Assembly (NCBI GenBank): GCA_947175375.1 | Contig: CAMWMT010000060.1 | Span: 1 to 9,802 of the forward strand | DNA length: 9,802 nt | Reading direction: 5' to 3' | Origin: an uncultured Clostridiaceae bacterium | Lineage (GTDB): Bacteria; Bacillota; Clostridia; Lachnospirales; Lachnospiraceae | Shown here: positions 1-6,731 of the stretch, piece by piece | How the letters are laid out: the number at the start of each line of letters is the position of its first letter | Position numbering within the stretch: the first letter of the stretch is position 1 | The notes under the pieces: generated by a model | What the model was told of the DNA's origin: nothing | What the model saw: the letters and a program-made list of their open reading frames with translations, nothing else | The model's database searches: none | Translations under genes and position numbers: made by a program

Positions 1-619
1 CGGTGATCAGTTCGGAAAATTTATGTATTTTGTTATTGGGGTTTTCTTCATTACCAAATCCATTTGCAGCATAGCAGAAAGGAATCCCTGCTTCCGTCGC
101 GGCAATGCGGTCTCCTTCGATATCACCAACATAGACAGGAGCCTTCAGGTGATTCCGTTCCATGACAAGCCGGATATTCGGTCCCTTGCCGACTCCGGTA
201 TTGCCCGGACATTCAAAATCCGTGATGCAGTCGGAGAGTCCTGTCTTCTCAAGGAATAATTCGATGTATCCGGACTGACAGTTGCTGACGATGAAGAGCG
301 GATAAACTTTGGAGAGCTTTCGGATGGTATCCGCAACACCGGGATAGAGCAGATCCTGCGTGGATGCAAATAAAGTTGCCTCTTCCCGTTCACAGCAGGC
401 ATCGATCAGCGCATAGCGCTCCTTTTCTTCCAGAGAAGGAAAGATGATATCAGCGATGGCATTTAACGGACGTCCGAAGAGCTGAGTCAGCTGCCTGGCA
501 GTTAAGCATACGGACAGGCTGCTGTTTTCCATGATGGCCTGGTTCCATGCGCCTGCTACGATAGGAGTGGAATTCCACAGCGTGCCATCAATATCCAGGA
601 TGATGCTGTCGGGTTTCAT
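1..619 (-). CDS. HAD-superfamily phosphatase (phosphoglycolate phosphatase-like), 3' end cut by window edge
   Basis: The minus-strand reading frame opens at ATG 617-619 and stays open to the window edge, giving 206 residues without a stop. It follows a good ribosome site (AGGAAAGGAG, about 625-636). All four HAD motifs are visible: motif I DIDGT (D9 and D11, nucleophile and acid/base), motif II Ser112 in IVSN, motif III Lys145 in GVGKG, and motif IV VGDIEGD (D166, D170, Mg2+ binding). An alpha-helical cap fits between residues about 16 and 95. This layout is that of cytosolic phosphatases such as Gph or PgmB-like enzymes of about 210-220 residues, so only a few C-terminal residues should be missing. 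The substrate cannot be read from sequence; phosphoglycolate, pyrophosphate or a sugar phosphate are all possible. It is transcribed divergently from sfsA. Confidence 0.9.
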   Translation of the reverse strand, partial: MKPDSIILDIDGTLWNSTPIVAGAWNQAIMENSSLSVCLTARQLTQLFGRPLNAIADIIFPSLEEKERYALIDACCEREEATLFASTQDLLYPGVADTIRKLSKVYPLFIVSNCQSGYIELFLEKTGLSDCITDFECPGNTGVGKGPNIRLVMERNHLKAPVYVGDIEGDRIAATEAGIPFCYAANGFGNEENPNNKIHKFSELIT

Positions 620-667
620 GGGATAAGCTCCTTTCCTAAGTCAAATATTTTATGTGATAACATGCTT

Positions 668-696
668 ATTCTATTGGAAAAGAGGGAAAAAAGCAA
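668..696 (-). promoter_or_regulatory. Candidate sigma-A promoter of the HAD phosphatase gene
   Basis: On the minus strand a -35-like TTGCTT (691-696) and a -10-like TAGAAT (668-673) are separated by 17 bp. Transcription would start near 661, about 40 nt before the HAD start codon. The -10 matches consensus at 5 of 6 positions and the -35 only at 3 of 6. The promoter overlaps the region just upstream of sfsA (704). I could not find an equally clear plus-strand promoter for sfsA in the 84-bp gap. Confidence 0.45.
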
Positions 697-703
697 GAGA
701 TTT

Positions 704-1384
704 ATGAGATACGAAAGAATAGAAGAGGCAGTCTTCAAGTCCCGCCCCAACCGTTTTATCGCACAGGTGGTAACGGCGAGGGGGAGCGAGGTCTGCCATG
801 TGAAGAATACGGGACGCTGCAGAGAGCTGCTTGTACCAGATGCGCGAATCTGGGTGCAGAGGAATGAGAGTCCACACAGAAAGACAGCGCTCGATCTGAT
901 CGCGGTAGAGAAGAAGGGACGGATCATCAATATGGATTCTCAGGTGCCGAATAAAGTGGCAGAAGAATGGGTCCGCGCTGGACATCTGTTTTCAGAGCAT
1001 GTGAAGATACGTCCGGAGACCCAGTATGGGAATTCCAGATTTGATCTGTATCTGGAGGAAGGGGAACGGAAGATGTTTCTGGAGGTAAAAGGTGTGACGC
1101 TGGAAGAGGACGGTATTGCGCGTTTTCCGGATGCACCGACGGAGCGGGGAGTGAAACATGTAGAAGAGTTGATTGCCTGTAGAAAAAAAGGATATGAAGC
1201 GGAGATTCTGTTTATGATACAGATGAAAGGGGTCTCCTTTCTGGAACCGAATGACCGTACCCATCCGGAATTTGGAGAAACCCTCCGAAGAGCCAGGAAA
1301 GCCGGTGTCCGGGTCATGGCAGTAGACTGTCTGGTGACACCGGATTCCATTTGTGTAGACAGGGAAGTTGAGGTGCGTTTATAA
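704..1384 (+). CDS. sfsA: SfsA family protein (sugar fermentation stimulation protein A)
   Basis: The product is 226 residues if started at ATG 704, close to the usual 225-235. An in-frame ATG at 662 would add 14 residues, but that extension (MLILLEKREKSKRF) lies before the conserved N-terminus and has no ribosome site, so 704 is preferred; even there the ribosome site is weak. Family landmarks are present: an N-terminal OB-like part with VKNTGRC (residues 33-39), then a PD-(D/E)XK-like core with RFDLYL (D114) and LEVKG (E127, K129), followed by FPDAPTERG (141-149) and H152. In E. coli SfsA binds DNA and raises maltose metabolism; the fold suggests a nuclease, but its true activity is unsettled. 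Its stop codon directly abuts the mutY start with no bases between, indicating co-transcription. Confidence 0.93.
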   Translation: MRYERIEEAVFKSRPNRFIAQVVTARGSEVCHVKNTGRCRELLVPDARIWVQRNESPHRKTALDLIAVEKKGRIINMDSQVPNKVAEEWVRAGHLFSEHVKIRPETQYGNSRFDLYLEEGERKMFLEVKGVTLEEDGIARFPDAPTERGVKHVEELIACRKKGYEAEILFMIQMKGVSFLEPNDRTHPEFGETLRRARKAGVRVMAVDCLVTPDSICVDREVEVRL

Positions 1385-2461
1385 ATGTTGAAACAGATTG
1401 TAAAACCCCTGCTTTCATGGTATGATGGACATGCCCGTGTTCTGCCCTGGAGGGAAGACAGGCATCCGTACAGAGTATGGGTATCGGAAATCATGCTGCA
1501 GCAGACCCGGGTAGAGGCAGTCAAGCCGTTTTTCGAAAGGTTTCTAAAGGCATTGCCGAATGTGAAATCTCTGGCAGAATGTCCGGAGGATGAGCTTCTG
1601 AAGCTGTGGGAAGGACTTGGATATTATAACCGGGTAAGGAATATGCAGAAGGCTGCCCGGACCGTCATGGAACAGTATGGTGGGGAATTTCCCGCGGACT
1701 ATGAGAAGCTGCTCTCGCTGCCGGGGATCGGCCATTATACAGCGGGAGCGATCGGCTCGATCGCTTTTAACATTCCCATGCCGGCGGTAGACGGGAATGT
1801 ACTGCGTGTCCTGTCCCGTGTGAAAGCGAGTTATGACGATATCCTGAAGCAGTCGGTAAAGAGCAATATGGAAAAGGAAGTCCAGAAGATCATCCCGGCG
1901 GACCGTGCAGGGGATTTTAATCAGGCCCTGATCGAGCTGGGAGCGATCGTCTGTGTGCCCAATGGAAAGGCAAAGTGTGAGATCTGTCCGCTTGCGTTCT
2001 GCTGTATGGCCAGGGAAAAGGGAATCGTGGACGAGCTTCCGAAGAAGAAAGCGAAAAAAGAACGCCGTCTGGAGCAGAAGACCGTGCTTGTCCTTAGGGA
2101 AGGAGACCGGGTAGGCATCCGAAAACGTTCTGCAAAGGGTCTGTTGGCAGGGATGTACGAGCTTCCGAATCTGGAGGGCTGTCTTGGGGAGGACGAGGTA
2201 CTGGAATATGTCCGGGAGTGTGGGCTTTCCCCTTTTCGAATCCTGCCGCTTGCCGGGGCAAAACATGTATTCAGCCATGTGGAATGGCAGATGACAGGTT
2301 ATGTGGTGAGTTTGGAGGAGACAGAATCCATGGACCATGACGGCCTGTTTTTTATAGATGCAAAAGAGACAGAAGAAAAATATCCGATCCCGGCGGCATT
2401 TGCGGCATATGTGCGGTACATGGACATCGTGCTGGGACAGGAACGATATGAAGAAAGGTAG
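1385..2461 (+). CDS. mutY: A/G-specific adenine DNA glycosylase MutY
   Basis: MutY removes adenine mispaired with 8-oxoguanine or guanine and starts base excision repair in the cytosol. The 358-residue protein has the expected parts in order. The six-helix barrel carries SEIMLQQT (34-41) with catalytic Glu35. The helix-hairpin-helix is LPGIGHYTAGAI (112-123), and VDGNV contains catalytic Asp136. The 4Fe-4S ligands are Cys190, 198, 201 and 207; the first spacing is seven residues instead of the six in E. coli, which I recall as common in Clostridia. A NUDIX-like C-terminal domain for 8-oxoG recognition (about 230-345) includes FSHVEW (296-301). The ribosome site (GAGGTG, about 1368-1373) lies inside the end of sfsA. 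The stop codon is 4 bp before the glf start, so the genes are probably one transcription unit. Confidence 0.97.
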   Translation: MLKQIVKPLLSWYDGHARVLPWREDRHPYRVWVSEIMLQQTRVEAVKPFFERFLKALPNVKSLAECPEDELLKLWEGLGYYNRVRNMQKAARTVMEQYGGEFPADYEKLLSLPGIGHYTAGAIGSIAFNIPMPAVDGNVLRVLSRVKASYDDILKQSVKSNMEKEVQKIIPADRAGDFNQALIELGAIVCVPNGKAKCEICPLAFCCMAREKGIVDELPKKKAKKERRLEQKTVLVLREGDRVGIRKRSAKGLLAGMYELPNLEGCLGEDEVLEYVRECGLSPFRILPLAGAKHVFSHVEWQMTGYVVSLEETESMDHDGLFFIDAKETEEKYPIPAAFAAYVRYMDIVLGQERYEER

Positions 2462-2465
2462 AGAG

Positions 2466-3614
2466 ATGATGTTTGACAGTGTGATTATTGGAGCAGGTGT
2501 TGCCGGTTGTGTGGCGGCAAGAGAACTGGCCGAGGCAGGCAAAAAGGTGCTGGTGCTGGAACAGAGAGACCATATCGGAGGGAACTGCTATGATGAGCAG
2601 GATGAACATGGGATTCTGATCCATAAGGATGGTCCTCATATTTTTCATACGAAGGAGCAGCGGGCGTACGATTATCTGTCCCGCTTTACAAAGTGGTATG
2701 CGTTTGGCCATGAAGTTGTGGCGAATGTGCATGGCAGGCTGATTCCGGTACCGTTTAACCTGAATACGCTCCATATGGTATATGAGAAGGAAGAGGCGGA
2801 TGTCCTGGAGAAAAAGCTGGTGGATGCTTTTGGCATGGAGACAAGAGTCCCGATCCTGAAGCTTCGGGAGCATGAGGATCCGCAGATCCGGCAGATCGCG
2901 GACTATGTATATGAAAATATTTTCCTTCACTATACGATGAAGCAGTGGGGACAGACTCCGGAGGAGATCGACCCTGCAGTGACCGGCAGGGTGCCGGTAC
3001 TGATCTCTTATGACAACCGGTATTTTCAGGAGCCTTATCAGGGGATGCCGCTGGATGGCTATACCCCCATGTTCGAGGCGATGCTCGATCATCCTGGGAT
3101 TACTGTGGAGACCGGCGTGGATGCGCGCAGCAGGCTGACGTTTACGGAAGAACAGGTATTTTTTGATGAGGAGCCGTTCACCGGAGAGGTGATCTATACC
3201 GGTCCTCTTGATGAACTGTTTGACTGCAGATTCGGAAGACTGCCATACCGCTCCCTGAATTTTGATTTTGAATATCTGGAGCAGGAGGATTTTCAGGGAC
3301 ACAGTGTGGTAAACTATACAGTAAACGAGGATTTCACCCGTATTACCGAGTTTAAATATCTGACAGGACAGAAGGCGCCAGGTACCACGATCGTGCGGGA
3401 ATATCCGTTTGCCTATACCGGAGCAGAAGGGGAGATTCCCTATTACTCCATAGCCTGTGAGGAGAACCAAAGGCTGTATGAGAAGTATCAGGCACTCCTT
3501 GCAGGGATTCCCAATGTGTATCTTCTCGGGCGTCTGGCAGAATATAAATATTATAATATTGATGCCATGGTGATGAAAGCGCTGGAACTGACAGACAGTC
3601 TCAAAAGGAACTGA
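2466..3614 (+). CDS. glf: UDP-galactopyranose mutase
   Basis: This flavoenzyme converts UDP-galactopyranose to UDP-galactofuranose, the donor for Galf-containing surface glycans, in the cytosol. The 382-residue length fits the family (about 365-400). Visible features: FAD-binding GAGVAG (9-14) and LEQRDHIGGNCYD (31-43); GPHIFHT (56-62); NLNT (98-101); YTMKQWG (156-162); R175 in GRVPV, equivalent to an active-site Arg of characterised Glf; YTGPLDELFD; TRITEFK with the second substrate Arg; and C-terminal GRLAEYKYYNID. Starts at 2466 or 2469 are equally plausible (two adjacent ATGs). The ribosome site AAGGT (about 2454-2458) lies at the end of mutY. An upstream in-frame ATG at 2448 would overlap mutY and precedes the Rossmann strand by too much. 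It is followed 54 bp later by a glycosyltransferase that could use the product. Confidence 0.96.
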   Translation: MMFDSVIIGAGVAGCVAARELAEAGKKVLVLEQRDHIGGNCYDEQDEHGILIHKDGPHIFHTKEQRAYDYLSRFTKWYAFGHEVVANVHGRLIPVPFNLNTLHMVYEKEEADVLEKKLVDAFGMETRVPILKLREHEDPQIRQIADYVYENIFLHYTMKQWGQTPEEIDPAVTGRVPVLISYDNRYFQEPYQGMPLDGYTPMFEAMLDHPGITVETGVDARSRLTFTEEQVFFDEEPFTGEVIYTGPLDELFDCRFGRLPYRSLNFDFEYLEQEDFQGHSVVNYTVNEDFTRITEFKYLTGQKAPGTTIVREYPFAYTGAEGEIPYYSIACEENQRLYEKYQALLAGIPNVYLLGRLAEYKYYNIDAMVMKALELTDSLKRN

Positions 3615-3668
3615 CAGAAAAAAGACGGATAACGGATGATTACTCACAAACAGGATAAGAGGTGAACG

Positions 3669-4688
3669 ATGAAACTATTATCAATAGCGATTCCATGTTA
3701 TAATTCAGAGGACTATATGAGGAACTGTATCGAATCCCTGCTTCCGGGGGGAGACGAGGTGGAGATCATCATCGTGGATGACGGTTCCACAAAAGACAGG
3801 ACGGCAGAGATTGCGGATGAATATGCGGCAGCATATCCCGGTATCGTCAAAGCAGTGCATCAGGAAAACGGAGGACATGGAGAGGCCGTCAATACCGGAT
3901 TGAAGAATGCCACCGGATTGTATTTTAAAGTAGTGGACAGTGATGACTGGGTAGACGCAGAGAGTTATCAGAAGGTACTCCATAAGCTCGCGGAACTGGT
4001 GCATGAGGGGAATACCGTGGACATGATGATCTGCAATTATGTCTATGAGAAACAGGGGGCAAGACACAAGAAGACGGTCCGCTATACGACCGCATTTCCA
4101 CAGGATCAGATATTTACCTGGAGTGATGTGAAGCATTTTCACCTGGGACAGTACATCCTCATGCACTCGGTTATCTACCGGACGAGGATGCTGCAGAACT
4201 GCGGGCTGGAACTGCCGAAGCATACATTTTATGTGGATAATATTTTCGTATATTATCCCCTGCCTTATGTGAAGACCCTGTATTATATGGATATCGATCT
4301 GTATCGCTATTTTATCGGCCGGGCAGACCAGTCGGTTAATGAACAGGTGATGATCGGGCGCGTGGACCAGCAGATCAAGGTGAATAAGATCATGATCGAT
4401 CAGTATGACCTGCGCTCCATCCAGAATCCAAAGCTTCGAAAATATATGATAAGCTATCTGGATATCATGATGACCGTGTCGTCGATCATGCTGATCCGTT
4501 CCGGTACGCCTGAAAGTCTCCAAAAGAAAAAAGACCTGTGGCAGTACCTTAAGAAAAAGGATACAGGTCTTTTCTACAGATTATATTTCGGCATCTTTGG
4601 CAGGGCCATGAATCTTCCTGGAAAAGGAGGGCGAAAGGTCTCGGTGTTCGCTTACAAGCTTGCCAATAAGGTCATGGGCTTTAACTAA
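3669..4688 (+). CDS. Family 2 (GT-A) glycosyltransferase, possibly a galactofuranosyltransferase
   Basis: The 339-residue protein starts after a strong ribosome site (AGAGGTG, about 3657-3663). The N-terminal GT-A domain shows SIAIPCYN (5-12), IIIVDDGST (33-41; D37 and D38 bind the nucleotide sugar) and VVDSDDW (88-94; metal-binding DxD). Later come FYVDN (187-191), a likely acceptor-side acid/base region, and GRADQSVN (217-224). The C-terminal 100 residues are helical and basic without an obvious membrane span, so the enzyme is probably cytosolic or peripheral. Position 54 bp after glf suggests use of UDP-galactofuranose, but that is inference: donor specificity of GT2 enzymes cannot be read from these motifs. 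The last 108 bp overlap the convergent PAP2 gene on the other strand. Confidence 0.92.
   Translation: MKLLSIAIPCYNSEDYMRNCIESLLPGGDEVEIIIVDDGSTKDRTAEIADEYAAAYPGIVKAVHQENGGHGEAVNTGLKNATGLYFKVVDSDDWVDAESYQKVLHKLAELVHEGNTVDMMICNYVYEKQGARHKKTVRYTTAFPQDQIFTWSDVKHFHLGQYILMHSVIYRTRMLQNCGLELPKHTFYVDNIFVYYPLPYVKTLYYMDIDLYRYFIGRADQSVNEQVMIGRVDQQIKVNKIMIDQYDLRSIQNPKLRKYMISYLDIMMTVSSIMLIRSGTPESLQKKKDLWQYLKKKDTGLFYRLYFGIFGRAMNLPGKGGRKVSVFAYKLANKVMGFN
4522..4573 (-). terminator. Rho-independent terminator of the PAP2 gene, located inside the glycosyltransferase coding sequence
   Basis: Read on the minus strand, an 11-bp perfect stem begins 8 nt after the PAP2 stop codon: AAAAGACCTGT paired with ACAGGTCTTTT (plus-strand arms 4529-4539 and 4563-4573), with a 23-nt loop. 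It is followed by TTCTTTT, so the U-run reads TTTTTTCTTTT. On the plus strand the same hairpin is followed by only four T and lies within codons of the glycosyltransferase. The polarity therefore fits termination of the minus-strand transcript. The loop is longer than usual, which lowers confidence somewhat. Confidence 0.65.
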
Positions 4689-5315
4689 GGAACCGGATTC
4701 ATAGACAAAATGGTTCATGGCGGCAGCCAGAGTGATTCCAAGGATGACATCCACACAGGAATGCTGTTTTAAAAACATGGTGGACAGGATGATGGATATG
4801 CACAGGATGCAGGAACATCTGACTGTCCATTTTTTGTACCGGCGATCCGGTAGATGCAGGATCGCCATATGAGCAGCGATAGAGTTAAATACATGGATGC
4901 TCGGCAGGATGTTGGTGGAGGTGTCCGCCCAGTACAGGAAGCATACCATCCGGATAAAGATGTTATCCCGTTCAAATTCCACCGGACGGAGCAGATGTCC
5001 GTTTGGATAAAAAGTGGATACGACCAGAAACAGCGTCATACCAGTATAGATAAATACAATATATCTGTAAAAATTATCCCGGTCTTTCAGGAACAGCCGG
5101 ATAAAGACGGCTGCAATGTATACAAACCAGAGAAAATACGGAATGACAAAATACTCACAGAACGGAATATAGTCATCCAGGGGGAAGTGGATCACATGGT
5201 AGGGCTGGCTGGCACGCCTTTCAAGCCAGACAAACCATGTAAGGTATATCGCGAAATACAGAATCGTCCATGCATGCGGATAGTCTTTTAAAAATGCTTT
5301 GTATCTTTTTACCAT
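4581..5315 (-). CDS. PAP2-family integral membrane protein (lipid phosphatase / inositolphosphotransferase-like)
   Basis: The 244-residue protein starts at ATG 5313-5315 after GGAGG (5321-5325) and has about six hydrophobic segments (near residues 14-31, 52-75, 83-102, 118-130, 142-155 and 166-206). PAP2 motifs appear in diverged form: C1 ends in LLRP (R110-P111), C2 is PSIHV (S139, H141) and C3 is STMFLKQHSCVD (S178, H185, D189). The usual C1 Lys (Tyr103 here) and the C3 Arg next to the Ser (Thr179) are absent, while both histidines and the aspartate remain. From family knowledge this resembles the PAP2_3/IPC-synthase-like branch common in Clostridia. A lipid phosphate or polyprenyl phosphate in the cell membrane is a plausible substrate. 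The last ~35 residues are encoded opposite the end of the glycosyltransferase gene. Confidence 0.85.
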   Translation of the reverse strand: MVKRYKAFLKDYPHAWTILYFAIYLTWFVWLERRASQPYHVIHFPLDDYIPFCEYFVIPYFLWFVYIAAVFIRLFLKDRDNFYRYIVFIYTGMTLFLVVSTFYPNGHLLRPVEFERDNIFIRMVCFLYWADTSTNILPSIHVFNSIAAHMAILHLPDRRYKKWTVRCSCILCISIILSTMFLKQHSCVDVILGITLAAAMNHFVYESGSLVKAHDLIGKLVSEHRDLSPSFSRKIHGPAKDAEI

Positions 5316-5360
5316 AGATTCCTCCAGATATATCCAGTAAACTGTAATAAATTCCTGCTA

Positions 5361-5389
5361 ATGATAGCATATGTATTTTTCGAAAACAA
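5361..5389 (-). promoter_or_regulatory. Extended -10 sigma-A promoter of the PAP2 gene
   Basis: On the minus strand TTGTTT (5384-5389) and TATCAT (5361-5366) are 17 bp apart. The -10 is preceded by TGC, giving an extended -10 element that compensates for the weak -35. Transcription would start near 5354, about 40 nt before the start codon. Confidence 0.6.
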
Positions 5390-5506
5390 TAGCAGAAAAA
5401 ACAAAGATTTCTTAAGAAAATCTGAAATAAAAGGGGGGAAAACTGACGGGATGCTGATTTTTGGGCAGGTGCAACCGCCGGTTGACAGATTTCAAAGGCG
5501 ACTTTC
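5390..5506. other. Divergent intergenic region with two palindromes, no gene seen
   Basis: The 339 bp between the PAP2 start (5315) and the XRE regulator start (5655) holds the divergent promoters listed separately. Between those promoters are two near-perfect palindromes. AGATTT-CTTAAG-A-AAATCT (5405-5423) is symmetric except for one extra A. CAACCG-C-CGGTTG (5472-5484) is perfectly symmetric. Either could be a protein-binding site for control of one or both divergent genes. I saw no convincing coding sequence here. Confidence 0.4.
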
Positions 5507-5535
5507 TTGAGGGAAACCACTCATTTTGTTATGAT
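5507..5535 (+). promoter_or_regulatory. Extended -10 sigma-A promoter of the XRE/membrane regulator gene
   Basis: TTGAGG (5507-5512), a 17-bp spacer and TATGAT (5530-5535, 5 of 6 to consensus) are preceded by TGT at 5527-5529, an extended -10. The start of transcription would fall near 5542, giving a leader of about 110 nt. Confidence 0.65.
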
Positions 5536-5536
5536 T

Positions 5537-5566
5537 CAGACAGCATATGCGGTATGTCTGTACAGA
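5537..5566. promoter_or_regulatory. Candidate operator: palindrome cluster at the transcription start of the XRE gene
   Basis: Immediately after the -10 lie a perfect 8-bp palindrome GCATATGC (5543-5550) and a perfect 10-bp palindrome TCTGTACAGA (5557-5566). CAGACA (5537-5542) is also the inverted match of TGTCTG (5555-5560). XRE-type regulators often bind such sites and repress their own genes. The position over the start site fits that, but binding is inferred. Confidence 0.4.
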
Positions 5567-5654
5567 TGTCCAATATTTATAAAGAACAGCATCACCACAG
5601 GCCCATGGATCGGGCAGAAGTGACGATGGAAGAAGATCAGCAGGAGGAGATTAG

Positions 5655-6626
5655 ATGATATTAGGTGAAAAGATTATGGAACTTCGGAAAAAGAATGGGT
5701 GGTCCCAGGAAGAGCTGGCAGGGAAACTTAACGTGTCCAGACAGTCCGTATCCAAATGGGAGAGTGCCATGTCAGTACCGGAGCTGGATAAGGTGCTGCA
5801 GCTCAGCGAGATCTTTGAGGTCAGTACCGATTACTTATTGAAGGATGATAAAGAAGAGGATTATGTTCCGGGTAATCCGGAATCATTGTCTGTCCGGAAA
5901 GTAACTATGGAGGAGGCACAGGAATTTATAAAACTCAGGAGAGAGGCATCCTTTGGAATACCGGCAGGAGTTGCCGCATGTATCCTGTCCCCGACTCCTC
6001 TGTTTCTTCTGCTGGGGATGTCAGAAACAAAAAGACTTATCATTTCAGAGGATATAGCAGGTGGAATCGGCATGGCACTGTTGCTTTTGATCGTGGCAGC
6101 AGCTGTTGGGAGTTTTATTGTCTTTGGGATGAAGCTTGGAAAATATGAATGGCTGGAGAGAGAGGAATTCGATCTGTGTTACGGGATCGAAGGAATGGTA
6201 AAGGAGAGGCGGGAAGCAGAGGCACCATTTTTTGCAAAACAAATTGCGATTGGCGTGTCACTCTGTATTCTAGGCGCAGCGCCGTTTTTACTGTTGGGAG
6301 CTGTGGGCGCAGGAGAAATGGTAGAGATGGTGGGACTTGTATTTCTGCTTTTGATGGTGGCGGCAGGTGTATTTTTGCTCACCAGCGCAGGCCTCAGGAA
6401 AGGAGCTTATGACCAGCTTCTGCAGACAGGGGAGTATACCAGAGAGGGAAAAGAGGCCAGCCGGATGATCAGTAAGATCGCAGCGGTTTACTGGTGTGTG
6501 GTCACAGCCATCTATGTGGGATGGAGCCTTCTGACCTGGAACTGGCATAGTACCTGGATTCTATGGCCAGTAGCCGGAATCTTGTTTGGTGCCATCGCAG
6601 GACTGGTAAAATTGTGCCAGAAATGA
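5655..6626 (+). CDS. XRE-family helix-turn-helix regulator fused to a multi-pass membrane domain
   Basis: The 323-residue protein starts after AGGAGGAG (5642-5649). Residues 5-62 form a typical Cro/CI HTH, with WSQEELAGKLNVSRQSVSKWE as the helix-turn-helix and then the conserved VPELDKVLQLSEIFEVSTDYLL. Residues 63-95 are a charged linker. About six hydrophobic helices follow: 101-122, 134-159, 195-218, 223-246, 276-295 and 299-319. The two middle helix pairs look like a duplication (see findings). Such HTH plus membrane proteins are common in Lachnospiraceae and other Firmicutes and probably tether a regulator to the membrane, but the signal and targets are unknown. The gene seems monocistronic, since queT has its own promoter 8 bp after this stop codon. 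No terminator was seen between them. Confidence 0.88.
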   Translation: MILGEKIMELRKKNGWSQEELAGKLNVSRQSVSKWESAMSVPELDKVLQLSEIFEVSTDYLLKDDKEEDYVPGNPESLSVRKVTMEEAQEFIKLRREASFGIPAGVAACILSPTPLFLLLGMSETKRLIISEDIAGGIGMALLLLIVAAAVGSFIVFGMKLGKYEWLEREEFDLCYGIEGMVKERREAEAPFFAKQIAIGVSLCILGAAPFLLLGAVGAGEMVEMVGLVFLLLMVAAGVFLLTSAGLRKGAYDQLLQTGEYTREGKEASRMISKIAAVYWCVVTAIYVGWSLLTWNWHSTWILWPVAGILFGAIAGLVKLCQK

Positions 6627-6633
6627 TTCAGGC

Positions 6634-6661
6634 TTGACTTTCCCATATTTTTCGCTATAAT
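6634..6661 (+). promoter_or_regulatory. Near-consensus sigma-A promoter of queT
   Basis: TTGACT (6634-6639, 5 of 6) and TATAAT (6656-6661, 6 of 6) are separated by 16 bp. Transcription would begin near 6668, giving a leader of about 117 nt that contains three hairpins and the candidate riboswitch. Confidence 0.8.
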
Positions 6662-6672
6662 AACTCTTCGTA

Positions 6673-6721
6673 AAGCCCATAAAACCAAGGTCGTTACAGG
6701 GCTTGCCGGCGATTCCCGCCG
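6673..6721 (+). ncRNA. Structured 5' leader of queT: two hairpins upstream of the riboswitch
   Basis: Hairpin 1 pairs AAGCCC (6673-6678) with GGGCTT (6699-6704), leaving a 20-nt loop. Hairpin 2 pairs CGGCG (6707-6711) with CGCCG (6717-6721) around a 5-nt loop. The hairpin 1 loop contains AAGGTC (6687-6692), exactly complementary to GACCTT (6743-6748) in the riboswitch loop downstream. Neither hairpin has a following T-run, so they are not plus-strand terminators. I do not recognise this part as a known RNA family. Confidence 0.5.
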
Positions 6722-6731
6722 TAAAATGAAT

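Noticed and set aside
662..703. Upstream ATG extension of SfsA
   Set aside because: The 14 extra residues precede the conserved domain, lack a ribosome site and overlap the divergent promoter.
1544..3647. Long minus-strand frames opposite mutY and glf
   Set aside because: Shadows of strongly supported plus-strand genes with complete catalytic motifs; no family similarity.
5482..5487. Perfect TTGACA -35 hexamer upstream of the XRE gene
   Set aside because: No -10-like hexamer lies 15-19 bp downstream. The TTGAGG/TATGAT pair at 5507-5535 is better placed.
5461..5658. Small plus-strand open frame (65 codons from TTG, or 31-35 from later ATGs) ending in an ATGA overlap with the XRE gene
   Set aside because: The long version would begin upstream of the promoter at 5507-5535. 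The short versions have no ribosome site and no recognisable sequence. The overlap could allow translational coupling, but I see no support for a real peptide.
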